A stretch of DNA of 64,000 nt from Verrucomicrobiales bacterium. Lineage in GTDB: Bacteria; Verrucomicrobiota; Verrucomicrobiia; Verrucomicrobiales; DEV007. Under the pieces are notes generated by a model. It was not told where the DNA came from. It saw only the letters and a program-made list of their open reading frames with translations, and searched no databases. Shown in pieces: positions 52,351 to 60,889 of this stretch. Positions within the stretch are counted from its first letter, which is position 1. Each line of letters begins with the position of its first letter. The translations under genes were made by a program, and so were the position numbers. Where the stretch lies: NCBI GenBank assembly GCA_016795505.1, contig JAEUHH010000076.1, positions 1 through 64,000 of the forward strand. The letters run 5' to 3'.

Positions 52351-53669
52351 GTCCGTTTCAGGTTGGGAATCCACCAAATCGACCGGGGCCTCCGCTGAGA
52401 GGCGGGAACCTCTGCCGGGACGGCCGGCAATCGGATCAAAAACCGGCACCCACCCGCATCCGGTGTCTCCAGCCAGAGGCTGCCACCCATCCGACGCACC
52501 AGATGCCGCGTGATCGCCAGTCCGAGCCCGACACCGGCTCCGCGACCGGAGAGGCGCTGGTCGACGCGGTAGAACCGCCGGAATACCGCCCGCCGATGCT
52601 CCGCCGGGATGCCCGGCCCCTCGTCGCAGACGCCCAGCACCAGACAGGAGCCGCTGACACCCGCCGCGATCGTCACCTGGGGCGGCTCGCCCTCGCGGGC
52701 ACCGTATTTCAGGGCATTCTCCACCAAATTTCTCAGCACGGCAGTCAGCGCGTCCGCGTCGCCCCATGCGGTCAGCCCATTGGGCAGGCGTACCGTGATC
52801 CGGGCCCCGGTCGCATCCAGAGCGGGGCTCAGTTCCTCGAGCATTGACGCGACGATCGCCTCCACGTCGCATGCTTCCCGGCGCAATCGCAAGTCTCCGC
52901 GTTCCAGTCGGGCAAAGGTCAGGAAATCCTCCGCCAAACGGGAAAGCCGGCGATTTTCCTTCAGGACGAGATCGAGATACTCCCGTCGTCGCTCCTCCGT
53001 CGCCACGATGCCTGCGTCGTCGTCGGCCAGCGTCTCCAGCAGCACCCGCATCGCGGCCAGCGGAGTCTTCATCTCATGCGAGACCGTGGTGAGCAGGTCG
53101 CTGCGCAACTCATCCACCCGCAGGCCCCGGTGAACCGTGAACCACACGGCCGCAGCCACCGCCGCCACGCCGACCGCCCAGCCAGCCGCGCGCCACCAGG
53201 CCATGCGCAACTGTTCGTCGATGTAGTAGGGCAGTTCCACCACCCGGTCGAGCACCACCGTCCAGCCAGCGTAGCGACCCTCGGGAATCTCTGCCACGAT
53301 GGCATTCTGGGTCGGAGGCTCGCCCCAACTCCAGGTCCCGCCCCCGGCCGGCGCGCGCAGCACCAGCGTCACGTCATCGCCGAAAATGCGGCGGAACTGG
53401 GCAAACAACACCTCGCCGCCCCCGACGGCACTGACATTCTGCGAAGTGCGGCCGATCAGATGGATGAGCTGCTCGCGGTAGTCCCGCGTCTCCACCGCCA
53501 CCGCCTCGTCCCGGTCGCGCTGCGCATTGTCCAGCATCAGCCGCACCATCAGGATGGCCGGCACCATCGGCAGCAGGGCCAGCAGCACCACCAACCAGCG
53601 CATTTGCCGGCGGCTCAGCCACATGCCGCTGCCTTTCATGGTGTCCAGCATAGCAAATCCAGCTTTCAT
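52347..53669 (-). CDS. Sensor histidine kinase
   Basis: This 440-residue kinase has two membrane helices (about 25-45 and 160-180) flanking a short periplasmic sensor of roughly 110 residues. The DHp contains H198 in TTVSHEMKTPLAAM, and the catalytic domain has LRNLVENALKYG, CDEGPGIP and GAGVGLGLAI. No HAMP is evident. The start at 53669 (MKAGFAML) follows a CATTTTTTCCTTCCC leader, which supports it. The gene lies immediately upstream of its response regulator. Confidence 0.92.
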   Translation of the reverse strand: MKAGFAMLDTMKGSGMWLSRRQMRWLVVLLALLPMVPAILMVRLMLDNAQRDRDEAVAVETRDYREQLIHLIGRTSQNVSAVGGGEVLFAQFRRIFGDDVTLVLRAPAGGGTWSWGEPPTQNAIVAEIPEGRYAGWTVVLDRVVELPYYIDEQLRMAWWRAAGWAVGVAAVAAAVWFTVHRGLRVDELRSDLLTTVSHEMKTPLAAMRVLLETLADDDAGIVATEERRREYLDLVLKENRRLSRLAEDFLTFARLERGDLRLRREACDVEAIVASMLEELSPALDATGARITVRLPNGLTAWGDADALTAVLRNLVENALKYGAREGEPPQVTIAAGVSGSCLVLGVCDEGPGIPAEHRRAVFRRFYRVDQRLSGRGAGVGLGLAITRHLVRRMGGSLWLETPDAGGCRFLIRLPAVPAEVPASQRRPRSIWWIPNLKRT

Positions 53670-53679
53670 TTGGGAAGGA

Positions 53680-53747
53680 AAAAATGTCGCGGGTGCCCGG
53701 AAAAATTCGCCACCGTCTCCCGGCTGACGACTTCTTCCCGGGCACCC
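53680..53747 (-). terminator. Hairpin with T-run downstream of the pilin-like gene
   Basis: On the minus strand, GGGTGCCCGGGAA (53747-53735) pairs with the later TTCCGGGCACCC (53702-53691), separated by about 32 nt. A T-run (ATTTTTTCC) follows within 12 bp. It is placed as a terminator for the pilin-like gene ending at 53771. Confidence 0.55.
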
Positions 53748-53770
53748 TGCTGCAGCCAGACAGACCGGGC

Positions 53771-54493
53771 TCAGCCCTCCGGGTCCAACAGCCTCGCCAG
53801 ATCGCCCATGTAGGCCCCGACCTCGAGGGCGTTCTCCTCGTCATAGCCGACCCGGGGCAGGAAGCGGGCGTCGTCGTCCCCTTTCAGCGGCACAGCCTCC
53901 GCGCTGCCGCCGATCCGAACCACGATGCCTTTGCGCCCCTCCCAAGTGCCGCCCTTCGTGCCCGGCTTGCGGTTGTATTTGCCCGAGCCATCGGTGCCGT
54001 CCACCACCAGCGGCCAGTCGCTGCGAGACGCGGTCGTCAAACCGGCGATGTAAGCCCAGTGATTCTCTCCCGCCCGCAGCCGGTCGCTCTCCTCCTCGAT
54101 CCGTCCGTCGGCCCTAGGCCCCCAGGCACTCGCGCCGACCGAGAAGATCCGCTCGGTGTCGATGTAGTCCACGATGAGCAGGCGGAAGACTTCGTTCGAA
54201 TTGCTGAACTCCTCCTCGGTCACGGGATGCACGGTACCGGGAAACATGCCGTCGAAGTCATTGGCCCAGGCCCTCAGGCCCATGCCGAGTTGCTTGGCAT
54301 TCTGCATCGCGGCATTCATCTGGGCCGCCCGGATGGCGGCCTGGAGTCCGGGCATGGCCACGGCAGCGAGGATGGCGATGATGGCGGTCACGGCCATCAA
54401 TTCCATCAGGGTGAAGGCCGCCGCGGACCGGTGAACGGCACGGCAGCGGAACGATCCAACAGGGTTGGTCCGGCGATCAAACAGGGTATTCAT
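53771..54493 (-). CDS. Type II secretion/pilin-like prepilin protein
   Basis: The 240-residue protein has a leader (about 26 residues) followed by a type IV prepilin motif AFTLMELMAVTAIIAILAAV, with glutamate at position 5 after the cleavage site. Its globular part is about 190 residues (NEVFRLLIVDYIDTERIFSV, LVVDGTDGSGKYN), similar to pseudopilins of verrucomicrobial or planctomycete secretion systems. Only the ATG at 54493 is available; the first about 13 codons (MNTLFDRRTNPVG) are written by two units of the 22-bp repeat family, so the leader is partly repeat-derived. The substrate and system are unknown. Confidence 0.82.
   Translation of the reverse strand: MNTLFDRRTNPVGSFRCRAVHRSAAAFTLMELMAVTAIIAILAAVAMPGLQAAIRAAQMNAAMQNAKQLGMGLRAWANDFDGMFPGTVHPVTEEEFSNSNEVFRLLIVDYIDTERIFSVGASAWGPRADGRIEEESDRLRAGENHWAYIAGLTTASRSDWPLVVDGTDGSGKYNRKPGTKGGTWEGRKGIVVRIGGSAEAVPLKGDDDARFLPRVGYDEENALEVGAYMGDLARLLDPEG
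54455..54491 (-). repeat. 22-bp phased repeat, two units inside a coding start
   Basis: CAGGGT (complement of ACCCTG) occurs at 54460 and 54482, 22 bp apart. Translated on the minus strand they give TLFDR and NPVG, the N-terminal codons of the prepilin-like gene. Confidence 0.85.
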
Positions 54494-54689
54494 AGGATGG
54501 ATGGTAGGTAGGTTCGATTCTCACCGGTCTGCCGGGAGGGAGGAGATCCCACCCGGTCCGGTTCGAAGCCCATCCTCCGCGGTCCGTGTTACCGATTTGT
54601 TACCGCGGCGTGCCGATTCCGTGAAAAAGCCGGAAAATTCGTCAGCCGTCCCGGCTGCTAGCTCAAAAGCCAGCTCACGTGGCCACCCG

Positions 54690-57281
54690 TCACATCTCCC
54701 CCGGCTCGGGCCAGGCGTGTTTCGGATAGCGGCCCCGCAGTTGCGCCCGCACCCCGGCATAGCTGCCGGCCCAGAATCCGGCCAGATCCTCCGTCGTCTG
54801 GCAGGGCCGGGAATTCGGCGCCAGGATCTCGATGACCAGCGGGACGCGACCCTCGGCCAGCCTCGGCGTGGCCTTGATGCCAAAAAGATGCTGGATCATC
54901 ACGGAAATCTTCGGTTTCACACCCGGCTCAGGAGAATACGTCACCTTCACCGACCGCCCCCCGGGCAGGTCCGTGCGCTCGGGCACGAGCCGGTCGAGCA
55001 GATGCGCCTGATGCGGCGGCAACCAGGCCCGCAGTTCCGGCCACGGATCGCGCTCCTTGATATCCTTGTAGCTCGCCGCCCCCTGGCAGATCTCGGTCAG
55101 CAGCAACAACCGCTCCTCGGCCCCAATGCGCGGAATCTCGTATTCGGGAAACGCTTCTGCCAGGGTGTTCACGCGGCCGATCCACTGTTCCACCGCCGTG
55201 TCCCAGCGTTTCATGGTCAGGTTCCCGGCAGCCACCTGTGCAGCCAGGATCGCCGCCGCCTCTTCGCCGGGTGGCTTGCCGCTCTCCTTTGATTCCAATA
55301 CCAGATCGCGGAAACGCCGCTCCTGCCGGGCCACCACCCGCCGGCCGGTCTCATCCCACATCGCACCGGCCTTTTCGACAAAATCGCCGGGGTACAAGTC
55401 GCGCAGCCAGCCTTCCTCGATGCGGGTGGCGAGACTTAGCCTCACCGTCACGTCACGCCCCTCGACTTCCATCATCTCGCCCGCCACGAACAGGCGCGTG
55501 TGCCGCGCGGCCACGCTCTGCTTTTCCAGGAGCCCGCGCCGGCCATCCACGATCGCACAGGCCAGGGTCGCTTCGCTGAGCCGGGCACAAACCCGATCGG
55601 AAAAGCCGGTCAACAACACCCGGCCGATCGTCTCCGCATCCGGGTCGAGATCCTCGGACACTCCGGGAAACAGGGGCTCCACCAGATCGAGGAATTGCCG
55701 CGCCACTTTGCCCATCTCCCGGGCCGCCGCCACATTGATCCCCATGCCGGCACAGGTATCGAAGTCATACCGCACCCGCCGGGCCGCGGAAAAGGCCCGG
55801 AACAGCGCCTGGAAGTCCGAGCCATCCTCCGGCGTCGCGAAATCCGTCAAGTCGAGGTGCGATGCGTGCCTTTTTTGATTGGGAAACAACGACCGGGTCT
55901 GGGTGGCCGCCGCCGCCACGGCGAAAAACTCCAGACACCCCCGTTGCCCCGCCTCCAGCAGCACCCGACCGTAGCGGGGAGCCAGCGGCAGACGGCTCAG
56001 ATCCCTGCCCAGAGGAGTGATCGACTCCGTCTCCCGGTCGATCGCCCCCAGGGTCTTCAGCCAGCCGTGGGCGCGCTCCATCGCCGCCGGTTCCGGAGCC
56101 TCGAACCAGCGAAAGCCCCGCGCATCGTCGATCCCGCTCGCCTTGAGCAGCAGCACCGCCTCGCTGAGGTCCATGCGATGGATCTCCGCCGGCGTCGCCG
56201 CCGGTCGGGATGCATGGTCGGCCTCGCTCCACAGCCTCAGGCAGGTGCCCGGAGCGGTGCGGCCCGCCCGGCCCGCACGCTGGTCCGCAGAGGCGCGGGA
56301 GATCTTCTGCACGATCAGCGTCTCGATGCCCCGCCGCGTGTCAAAGTCGCTCCGTCTTTCCCATCCGCTGTCCACCACAAGCCGCACCCCGTCGATGGTG
56401 ATCGAGGTCTCAGCCACATTGGTCGCCACCACGATCTTCGGCGTCTCGCTGGGGGACACCGCGGCATCCTGCGCCTGCGGCGACAGATCACCGTAGAGTG
56501 GACAAATTTGAAAGCCCTTTGACCAGTTCGACCGCTGGAGCAGGTCCACCGTCTTGCGAATCTCATGGGTGCCAGGTAAAAAGACGAGCGTGTGCCCCTC
56601 CACTCCTTTCTCCCGAAAGTAAGCCTGCAAGGATCGCGCCACCAGATCCCAGATCTCGTCCCCATGGCGCTCCTTGGCCGGCACGTGGCGGATCTCGACC
56701 GGGTAGGTGCGTCCCAGGGACACCAGATAGGTGCAGTCGGGGCCGAGATAGGCCTTCAGCGCCTCCGTCTCGAGCGTAGCCGACATCACAATGAGTTTCA
56801 GGTCCGGTCGCCGGGTCTCCTGGGTCTCCAGACATCGCGCCAGCGTCACGTCGCCGTAAAAATGGCGTTCGTGGAACTCATCGAAAACCACCGCGGCCAC
56901 GCCGGAGAGATCCGGATCGTTGAGCAACTGCCGGAGCAGCACGCCCTCGGTCACGTAGCGGATGCGGGTGTCGCGGCTGGTCTGATTCTCGAACCTCACC
57001 TGACAGCCCACCTCGCCACCGACCTGCCCACCGCGCTCCCAGGCCACTCGCCGGGCCAGCATCCGGGCGGCAAGCCGGCGCGGCTGCAGCACCACGATCT
57101 CCCCCCGGTCGCCACAAACGCCGGAATCCAGCAACATCTGCGGCACCTGGGTCGATTTTCCCGATCCCGTCGGCGCCTCGATCACCACTCGTGCTCCAGA
57201 GGCGGATCTCGGGCCGGAAACCGCCTGGATCAGCGGGATCTCGATGTCAAAAATGGGCAGTTTTCGGTCGCGGCGGGACAT
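54690..57281 (-). CDS. hrpB: DEAH-box ATP-dependent helicase HrpB
   Basis: This 863-residue helicase has Walker A APTGSGKSTQVPQ, the DEFH box in AAVVFDEFHERHF, MSATLE, TNVAETSITIDGV and the RAGRAGRTAPGTC motif VI. The C-terminal half contains the HrpB-type ending CQTTEDLAGFWAGSY and RGRYPKHAWPE. HrpB enzymes are monomeric SF2 helicases related to HrpA/DHX proteins; the in vivo role is unclear. The ATG at 57281 follows a C/T-rich leader and gives the standard MSRRDRKLPIF start. It stands alone in its neighbourhood. Confidence 0.92.
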   Translation of the reverse strand: MSRRDRKLPIFDIEIPLIQAVSGPRSASGARVVIEAPTGSGKSTQVPQMLLDSGVCGDRGEIVVLQPRRLAARMLARRVAWERGGQVGGEVGCQVRFENQTSRDTRIRYVTEGVLLRQLLNDPDLSGVAAVVFDEFHERHFYGDVTLARCLETQETRRPDLKLIVMSATLETEALKAYLGPDCTYLVSLGRTYPVEIRHVPAKERHGDEIWDLVARSLQAYFREKGVEGHTLVFLPGTHEIRKTVDLLQRSNWSKGFQICPLYGDLSPQAQDAAVSPSETPKIVVATNVAETSITIDGVRLVVDSGWERRSDFDTRRGIETLIVQKISRASADQRAGRAGRTAPGTCLRLWSEADHASRPAATPAEIHRMDLSEAVLLLKASGIDDARGFRWFEAPEPAAMERAHGWLKTLGAIDRETESITPLGRDLSRLPLAPRYGRVLLEAGQRGCLEFFAVAAAATQTRSLFPNQKRHASHLDLTDFATPEDGSDFQALFRAFSAARRVRYDFDTCAGMGINVAAAREMGKVARQFLDLVEPLFPGVSEDLDPDAETIGRVLLTGFSDRVCARLSEATLACAIVDGRRGLLEKQSVAARHTRLFVAGEMMEVEGRDVTVRLSLATRIEEGWLRDLYPGDFVEKAGAMWDETGRRVVARQERRFRDLVLESKESGKPPGEEAAAILAAQVAAGNLTMKRWDTAVEQWIGRVNTLAEAFPEYEIPRIGAEERLLLLTEICQGAASYKDIKERDPWPELRAWLPPHQAHLLDRLVPERTDLPGGRSVKVTYSPEPGVKPKISVMIQHLFGIKATPRLAEGRVPLVIEILAPNSRPCQTTEDLAGFWAGSYAGVRAQLRGRYPKHAWPEPGEM

Positions 57282-57336
57282 GAAAAAGGGAAAAGCGGGT
57301 CAGAGGGACGGCACTTTAGCCGCAAGGGTGGAATTT

Positions 57337-57391
57337 TCGAAATCCGAAGCTCGAAATCCGAAACAATTTCGTCGTTCAAGCGGGGAACGAC
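57337..57391. repeat. Short direct and inverted repeats between HrpB and LDT genes
   Basis: Two copies of TCGAAATCCGAA (57337-57348, 57351-57362) lie 14 bp apart. A perfect 7-bp inverted repeat GTCGTTC...GAACGAC (57371-57391) follows, which may act as a weak terminator for the L,D-transpeptidase-like gene. The stretch is AT-richer than average. Confidence 0.65.
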
Positions 57392-57419
57392 TTGAAACCT
57401 CCTAACTCAATAAAATCCC

Positions 57420-58256
57420 TCAAGACCCCACCTCAGGCAGATCCCAGGCACCCCGCAACCGCTCGTATTCCGCCTGCGGCAACAACACGTAATGCGGCCG
57501 GGCGTCCGCCCGGAGCCAGCGGATCACATTTTCCAAATCGGAGCGCGCCATCACCGTGCAGCCGTGGGAGGTCCGGTCCGGACCGCGGCGGGTGTGAAAA
57601 AAAATCGCCGAGCCTCCTCCGGGCACGGGCTTTGGATCCATGTTGTGCCGGATCTCGATGAGCCAGTGGTAGGCGGCATCGCCCAGGCGCATGCGTTGCT
57701 TTTCGAACCACGGCGGCACTCCGGCAGCGGGATCGATGACGACATGGCGGTTGTAGAAGGGATTCTTCGGGTCATCGGGCCAGGCATCCCATCGCGTCAC
57801 CTGCCGGTAGGGGTAAGCCGGGTCGCTGCCCGTGGGCAGGCCACCGTCGTAGCCGTAGATCTGGCCGATCGCAAAAAAGCCGGCCGGTGCCTTGCGATCG
57901 CCCTCGGCTTTGCGCCCCCCCTCGGGAACGGGCACCACGCCGCGGCCCCACGCGAGGCCTCCCTTGCCAAAAAGCACCTCGATGGGCCGATCGAACGAGG
58001 CGACCCATCCGCCATTGGCCCCCCGATGATACGGGTAAAGCCTGCCCCGTGTGCTGGACCACTGGGGCGCGATGCCCAGCAGAATCTGGCCGGCTTTGGG
58101 CACCGCAACCGGATCCCCGGCAGCCCGGCCGGCAGCCGTTGGGCCAAAAAGACCAACCAGAACGAAGAGAGGGAGAAAGCGACCGGAGGAAATCACCGCC
58201 AAGAGTTCCACAGATCGCCCGAGGCGGCAAGGTGGGACAAAACCGGCGAATTTCAT
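57420..58256 (-). CDS. L,D-transpeptidase-like (YkuD/ErfK family) protein
   Basis: This 278-residue protein has an N-terminal hydrophobic segment (about 25-44, FLPLFVLVGLFGPTAAGRA), consistent with a signal peptide. A YkuD-type catalytic domain spans about residues 70-250, with the motif IFFHTRRGPDRTSHGCTVM, containing the conserved histidine and the SHGC cysteine. Such enzymes make 3-3 crosslinks in peptidoglycan or attach lipoproteins. The ATG at 58256 is the first to give the whole signal; a SD-like GGGAG precedes it. It is divergent from the GT2 fusion gene. Confidence 0.85.
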   Translation of the reverse strand: MKFAGFVPPCRLGRSVELLAVISSGRFLPLFVLVGLFGPTAAGRAAGDPVAVPKAGQILLGIAPQWSSTRGRLYPYHRGANGGWVASFDRPIEVLFGKGGLAWGRGVVPVPEGGRKAEGDRKAPAGFFAIGQIYGYDGGLPTGSDPAYPYRQVTRWDAWPDDPKNPFYNRHVVIDPAAGVPPWFEKQRMRLGDAAYHWLIEIRHNMDPKPVPGGGSAIFFHTRRGPDRTSHGCTVMARSDLENVIRWLRADARPHYVLLPQAEYERLRGAWDLPEVGS

Positions 58257-58295
58257 CGATTGATCCGCTCCCTTGTTCCGTCTGAACGCTGTGTC

Positions 58296-60869
58296 ATGGT
58301 TTCCGCAGTGTCCGCCGCCCCCATCAACGCCCCGGCCGCCTGCCCCGTCCGCACGCGCTGGACGGTGTCGGGCAAGTTCTTCCGCGACGCGGAGACGGGC
58401 ACCGCCGTGTTCGTGAAGGCCGTGACCTGGGGGCCATTTCCTCCCGGAGAGGATCCGAACCCGATCGCGGAACTCCGCCGGGTGCGCGACGAACTCGGAG
58501 CCAATGCCCTGCGGGTTTACGAGACGCCGGACCGCACCTTCCTCGATACCTGTGCCTCGCTCGGCCTCCGGGTTTTCATCGGCTTCGCCTGGGCTCAGCA
58601 CGTCGATTTTCTCCACGACCGGAGACTGTTCCGGACCGAGCAGGAGCGCTTCCGCCATGAGGTATCCCAGCTTCGCGGCCACCCGGCCGTGGCGGGCTGG
58701 CTGGTCGCGAACGAGATCCCCGCGCCGCTGGTCCGCTGGATGGGTCCCCACCGGGTGAACCGGGCGCTGGAGGAACTCATCCGGGCGGGCCGCGAAGCCG
58801 ATCCCGGCGCCTTGTTCGCCTACGCCAACTACCCGAGCACCGAATACCTGAGCCCGCGCGGCCAGGATTTCATCGCCTTCAATCTCTATCTGGAGGACCG
58901 CGAAGCCTACGCACGCTATCTGCGGCGGCTCCAGCATCAGGCGGGAAACCGGCCGCTGCTTGTGGCCGAAACCGGCCTCGACTCGGGAACCCACGGTGAA
59001 TCGGCCCAGGCCGACGCCCTGGCATGGCAGATCGAAGAGGCCGCTCTGGCGGGAGCGTCAGGTGCGGTATTGTTTGCGTGGTCAGACCGCTGGTATCGGG
59101 GCGGTGAACGCGTGGAGGGCTGGCATTTCGGACTGACACGATCCGACGGCAGCGCCCGACCGGCATTGCATCGGGTGTCGGACGTCTGGCGAGATTGGCA
59201 GGGACCCGCGGATGCCCTCAAGAGCAAGTCCTTTCCGCGCCCGCGGATGTCGATCGTGGTGTGCACCTACCGCGGCGCGCGACTGTTGCGCCCCTGTCTG
59301 GAATCACTCCGCCGGCTGGACTACCCCGACCGGGAGACGATCGTGGTGAACGACGGCGGCGATGCGGACGTGGCAGCCGTGCTCGCCGACTTTCCCGAGG
59401 CGCGGGTCGTCAATCTCTCACCCCATGGCGGACTCAGCGCGGCCCGGAACGCCGGTGCACGCGCCGCCACGGGGGAGATCATCGTTTACACTGACGACGA
59501 CTGCGAAGCCGATCCCGACTGGCTGATGTGGTTGGCTTATGCCTTCGAAACAGACTGCCTGGCTGCCGCCGGGGGGCCGAACATACCGCCTCCACCTGCG
59601 GACCGGCTGCGCGCACTGGTCGCAGCCGCCCCGGGCGGACCAGCCCATGTGTTGATCGATGACCTGACTGCGGAGCACTTGCCGGGGTGCAACCTGGCGG
59701 TGCGGCGCGAAGTCTCCGAAGCGGTCGGCGGCTTTGACGAGCGATTCTGGACCGCGGGCGACGACGTCGATTTCTGCTGGCGCCTGATCGCCGCCGGTCA
59801 CCGCATCGGCTTTCATCCGGCCGCCATGGTCTGGCACCATCGTCGCTTCACGGTGAAGGCTTATCTCAAACAGCAACTCGGCTACGGCCGGGCCGAGGCG
59901 ATGCTCATGCCGCTCTATCCGGGCCGGTTCGGACTGCGCGGCGGCGCCCGCTGGCGCGGAAGGATCTATCTGGAAGGCCCCGCCGCCTGGCTGGCGACGA
60001 GCGGCTCGCGCATCTATCATGGACTTCGGGGTCTGGCACCCTACCAGATGCTCTACGGCAACGGCCCGTCCCACTCGGCCGCGGCTTTGCTACTGGACTG
60101 GACCTGGATGGCCACCGCATTTTTGCTGATCGCATTGGGCATGCTGTTCGCCATTCCCGTCACCGCCCTCGCCGGCGCGGCCATGGCGATCGCCAGCGTG
60201 GCGAGAGCATGGACTATCGCCGACCGGGCCGAAATCGCCACGCCCCATGCCAGCCGAATGGCCAGGGTCGGGATCGCCCTGCTCGCGCTGGCTCAAGGAC
60301 CGATGCGGAGCGCGCGGCGGTCCCTCGGCCTGCTCCAACGGCGCGAGCCCGCCCCGGCGGACGCGCCGCTCCGGCCACCCGCGGTCTCCCGGCGGCCATC
60401 GCCCCGCTGGTCTTTTGGCGGCAGGCGGTTCGCCTTCTGGAGTGAGGAAGGCATCGACCGCGAGACCTGGCTGCATCGATTCGAATCCCGCTGTCAGTCA
60501 CGGAACCTGCCCCTGAGTCCTCCGCCGGAAGACAGCGATGACGATGTCCGGATCGGCCCGTGGCATGGCTGGCTCTGCCGCGTGACGACGGTGACCGAAT
60601 ATCATGAGAAAGGCCGCACCCTCATCCGCGTCGGTGTGCGCTACAGCCCCACCCGCTCGCTGGCCTGGCTGGGCGGCTCAGCCCTGGCGATCCTTGGTCT
60701 CGCCGCCATCTATGCCTGGCTTGCCACCGCCGGATGGTCCGGACAGATCGCCACTTGGGCCGTACTGCTCGTCACCGCCGGCTTCCTCTCTCCGCGGCGC
60801 CCCGGCCTGCCCGCCATCGAAGGGGAAATCCAAGCCACCGCCCGGGATCTGGGCCTGAAGCCACTCTGA
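58296..60869 (+). CDS. GH-like TIM-barrel fused to a GT2 glycosyltransferase
   Basis: The 857-residue protein begins with a cytoplasmic glycoside-hydrolase-like TIM barrel (about 20-310: FVKAVTWGPFPPGEDPNPIA, FIGFAWAQHVDF, NEIPAPLVRWM, PLLVAETGLDSG with candidate acid glutamates). A GT2 domain starts at 318 (MSIVVCTYRGARLLRPCLES, then YTDDDCEADPDW as the DxD motif, GGFDERFWTAGDDVDFCWRL). Two membrane segments at about 593-635 and two more at 787-833 follow, with a soluble segment between. The fusion order GH-GT2-membrane suggests a synthase for an exported polysaccharide. The ATG at 58296 is used; the frame is open further upstream without support. Confidence 0.8.
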   Translation: MVSAVSAAPINAPAACPVRTRWTVSGKFFRDAETGTAVFVKAVTWGPFPPGEDPNPIAELRRVRDELGANALRVYETPDRTFLDTCASLGLRVFIGFAWAQHVDFLHDRRLFRTEQERFRHEVSQLRGHPAVAGWLVANEIPAPLVRWMGPHRVNRALEELIRAGREADPGALFAYANYPSTEYLSPRGQDFIAFNLYLEDREAYARYLRRLQHQAGNRPLLVAETGLDSGTHGESAQADALAWQIEEAALAGASGAVLFAWSDRWYRGGERVEGWHFGLTRSDGSARPALHRVSDVWRDWQGPADALKSKSFPRPRMSIVVCTYRGARLLRPCLESLRRLDYPDRETIVVNDGGDADVAAVLADFPEARVVNLSPHGGLSAARNAGARAATGEIIVYTDDDCEADPDWLMWLAYAFETDCLAAAGGPNIPPPPADRLRALVAAAPGGPAHVLIDDLTAEHLPGCNLAVRREVSEAVGGFDERFWTAGDDVDFCWRLIAAGHRIGFHPAAMVWHHRRFTVKAYLKQQLGYGRAEAMLMPLYPGRFGLRGGARWRGRIYLEGPAAWLATSGSRIYHGLRGLAPYQMLYGNGPSHSAAALLLDWTWMATAFLLIALGMLFAIPVTALAGAAMAIASVARAWTIADRAEIATPHASRMARVGIALLALAQGPMRSARRSLGLLQRREPAPADAPLRPPAVSRRPSPRWSFGGRRFAFWSEEGIDRETWLHRFESRCQSRNLPLSPPPEDSDDDVRIGPWHGWLCRVTTVTEYHEKGRTLIRVGVRYSPTRSLAWLGGSALAILGLAAIYAWLATAGWSGQIATWAVLLVTAGFLSPRRPGLPAIEGEIQATARDLGLKPL

Positions 60870-60889
60870 AAGCGGATACCGATCCCGTT

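Noticed and set aside
54500-54530. GGTTCGATTC sequence resembling a tRNA T-arm
   Set aside because: No matching acceptor or anticodon stem is visible around it.
57492-58295. 268-codon N-terminal extension of the GH-GT2 gene
   Set aside because: It is antiparallel to the L,D-transpeptidase-like gene and has no homologous look; the ATG at 58296 is adequate.
60470-60495. ATTCGAATCCCG resembling a tRNA T-loop
   Set aside because: It lies in the coding frame of the GT2 fusion (HRFESRC) and lacks the rest of a cloverleaf.
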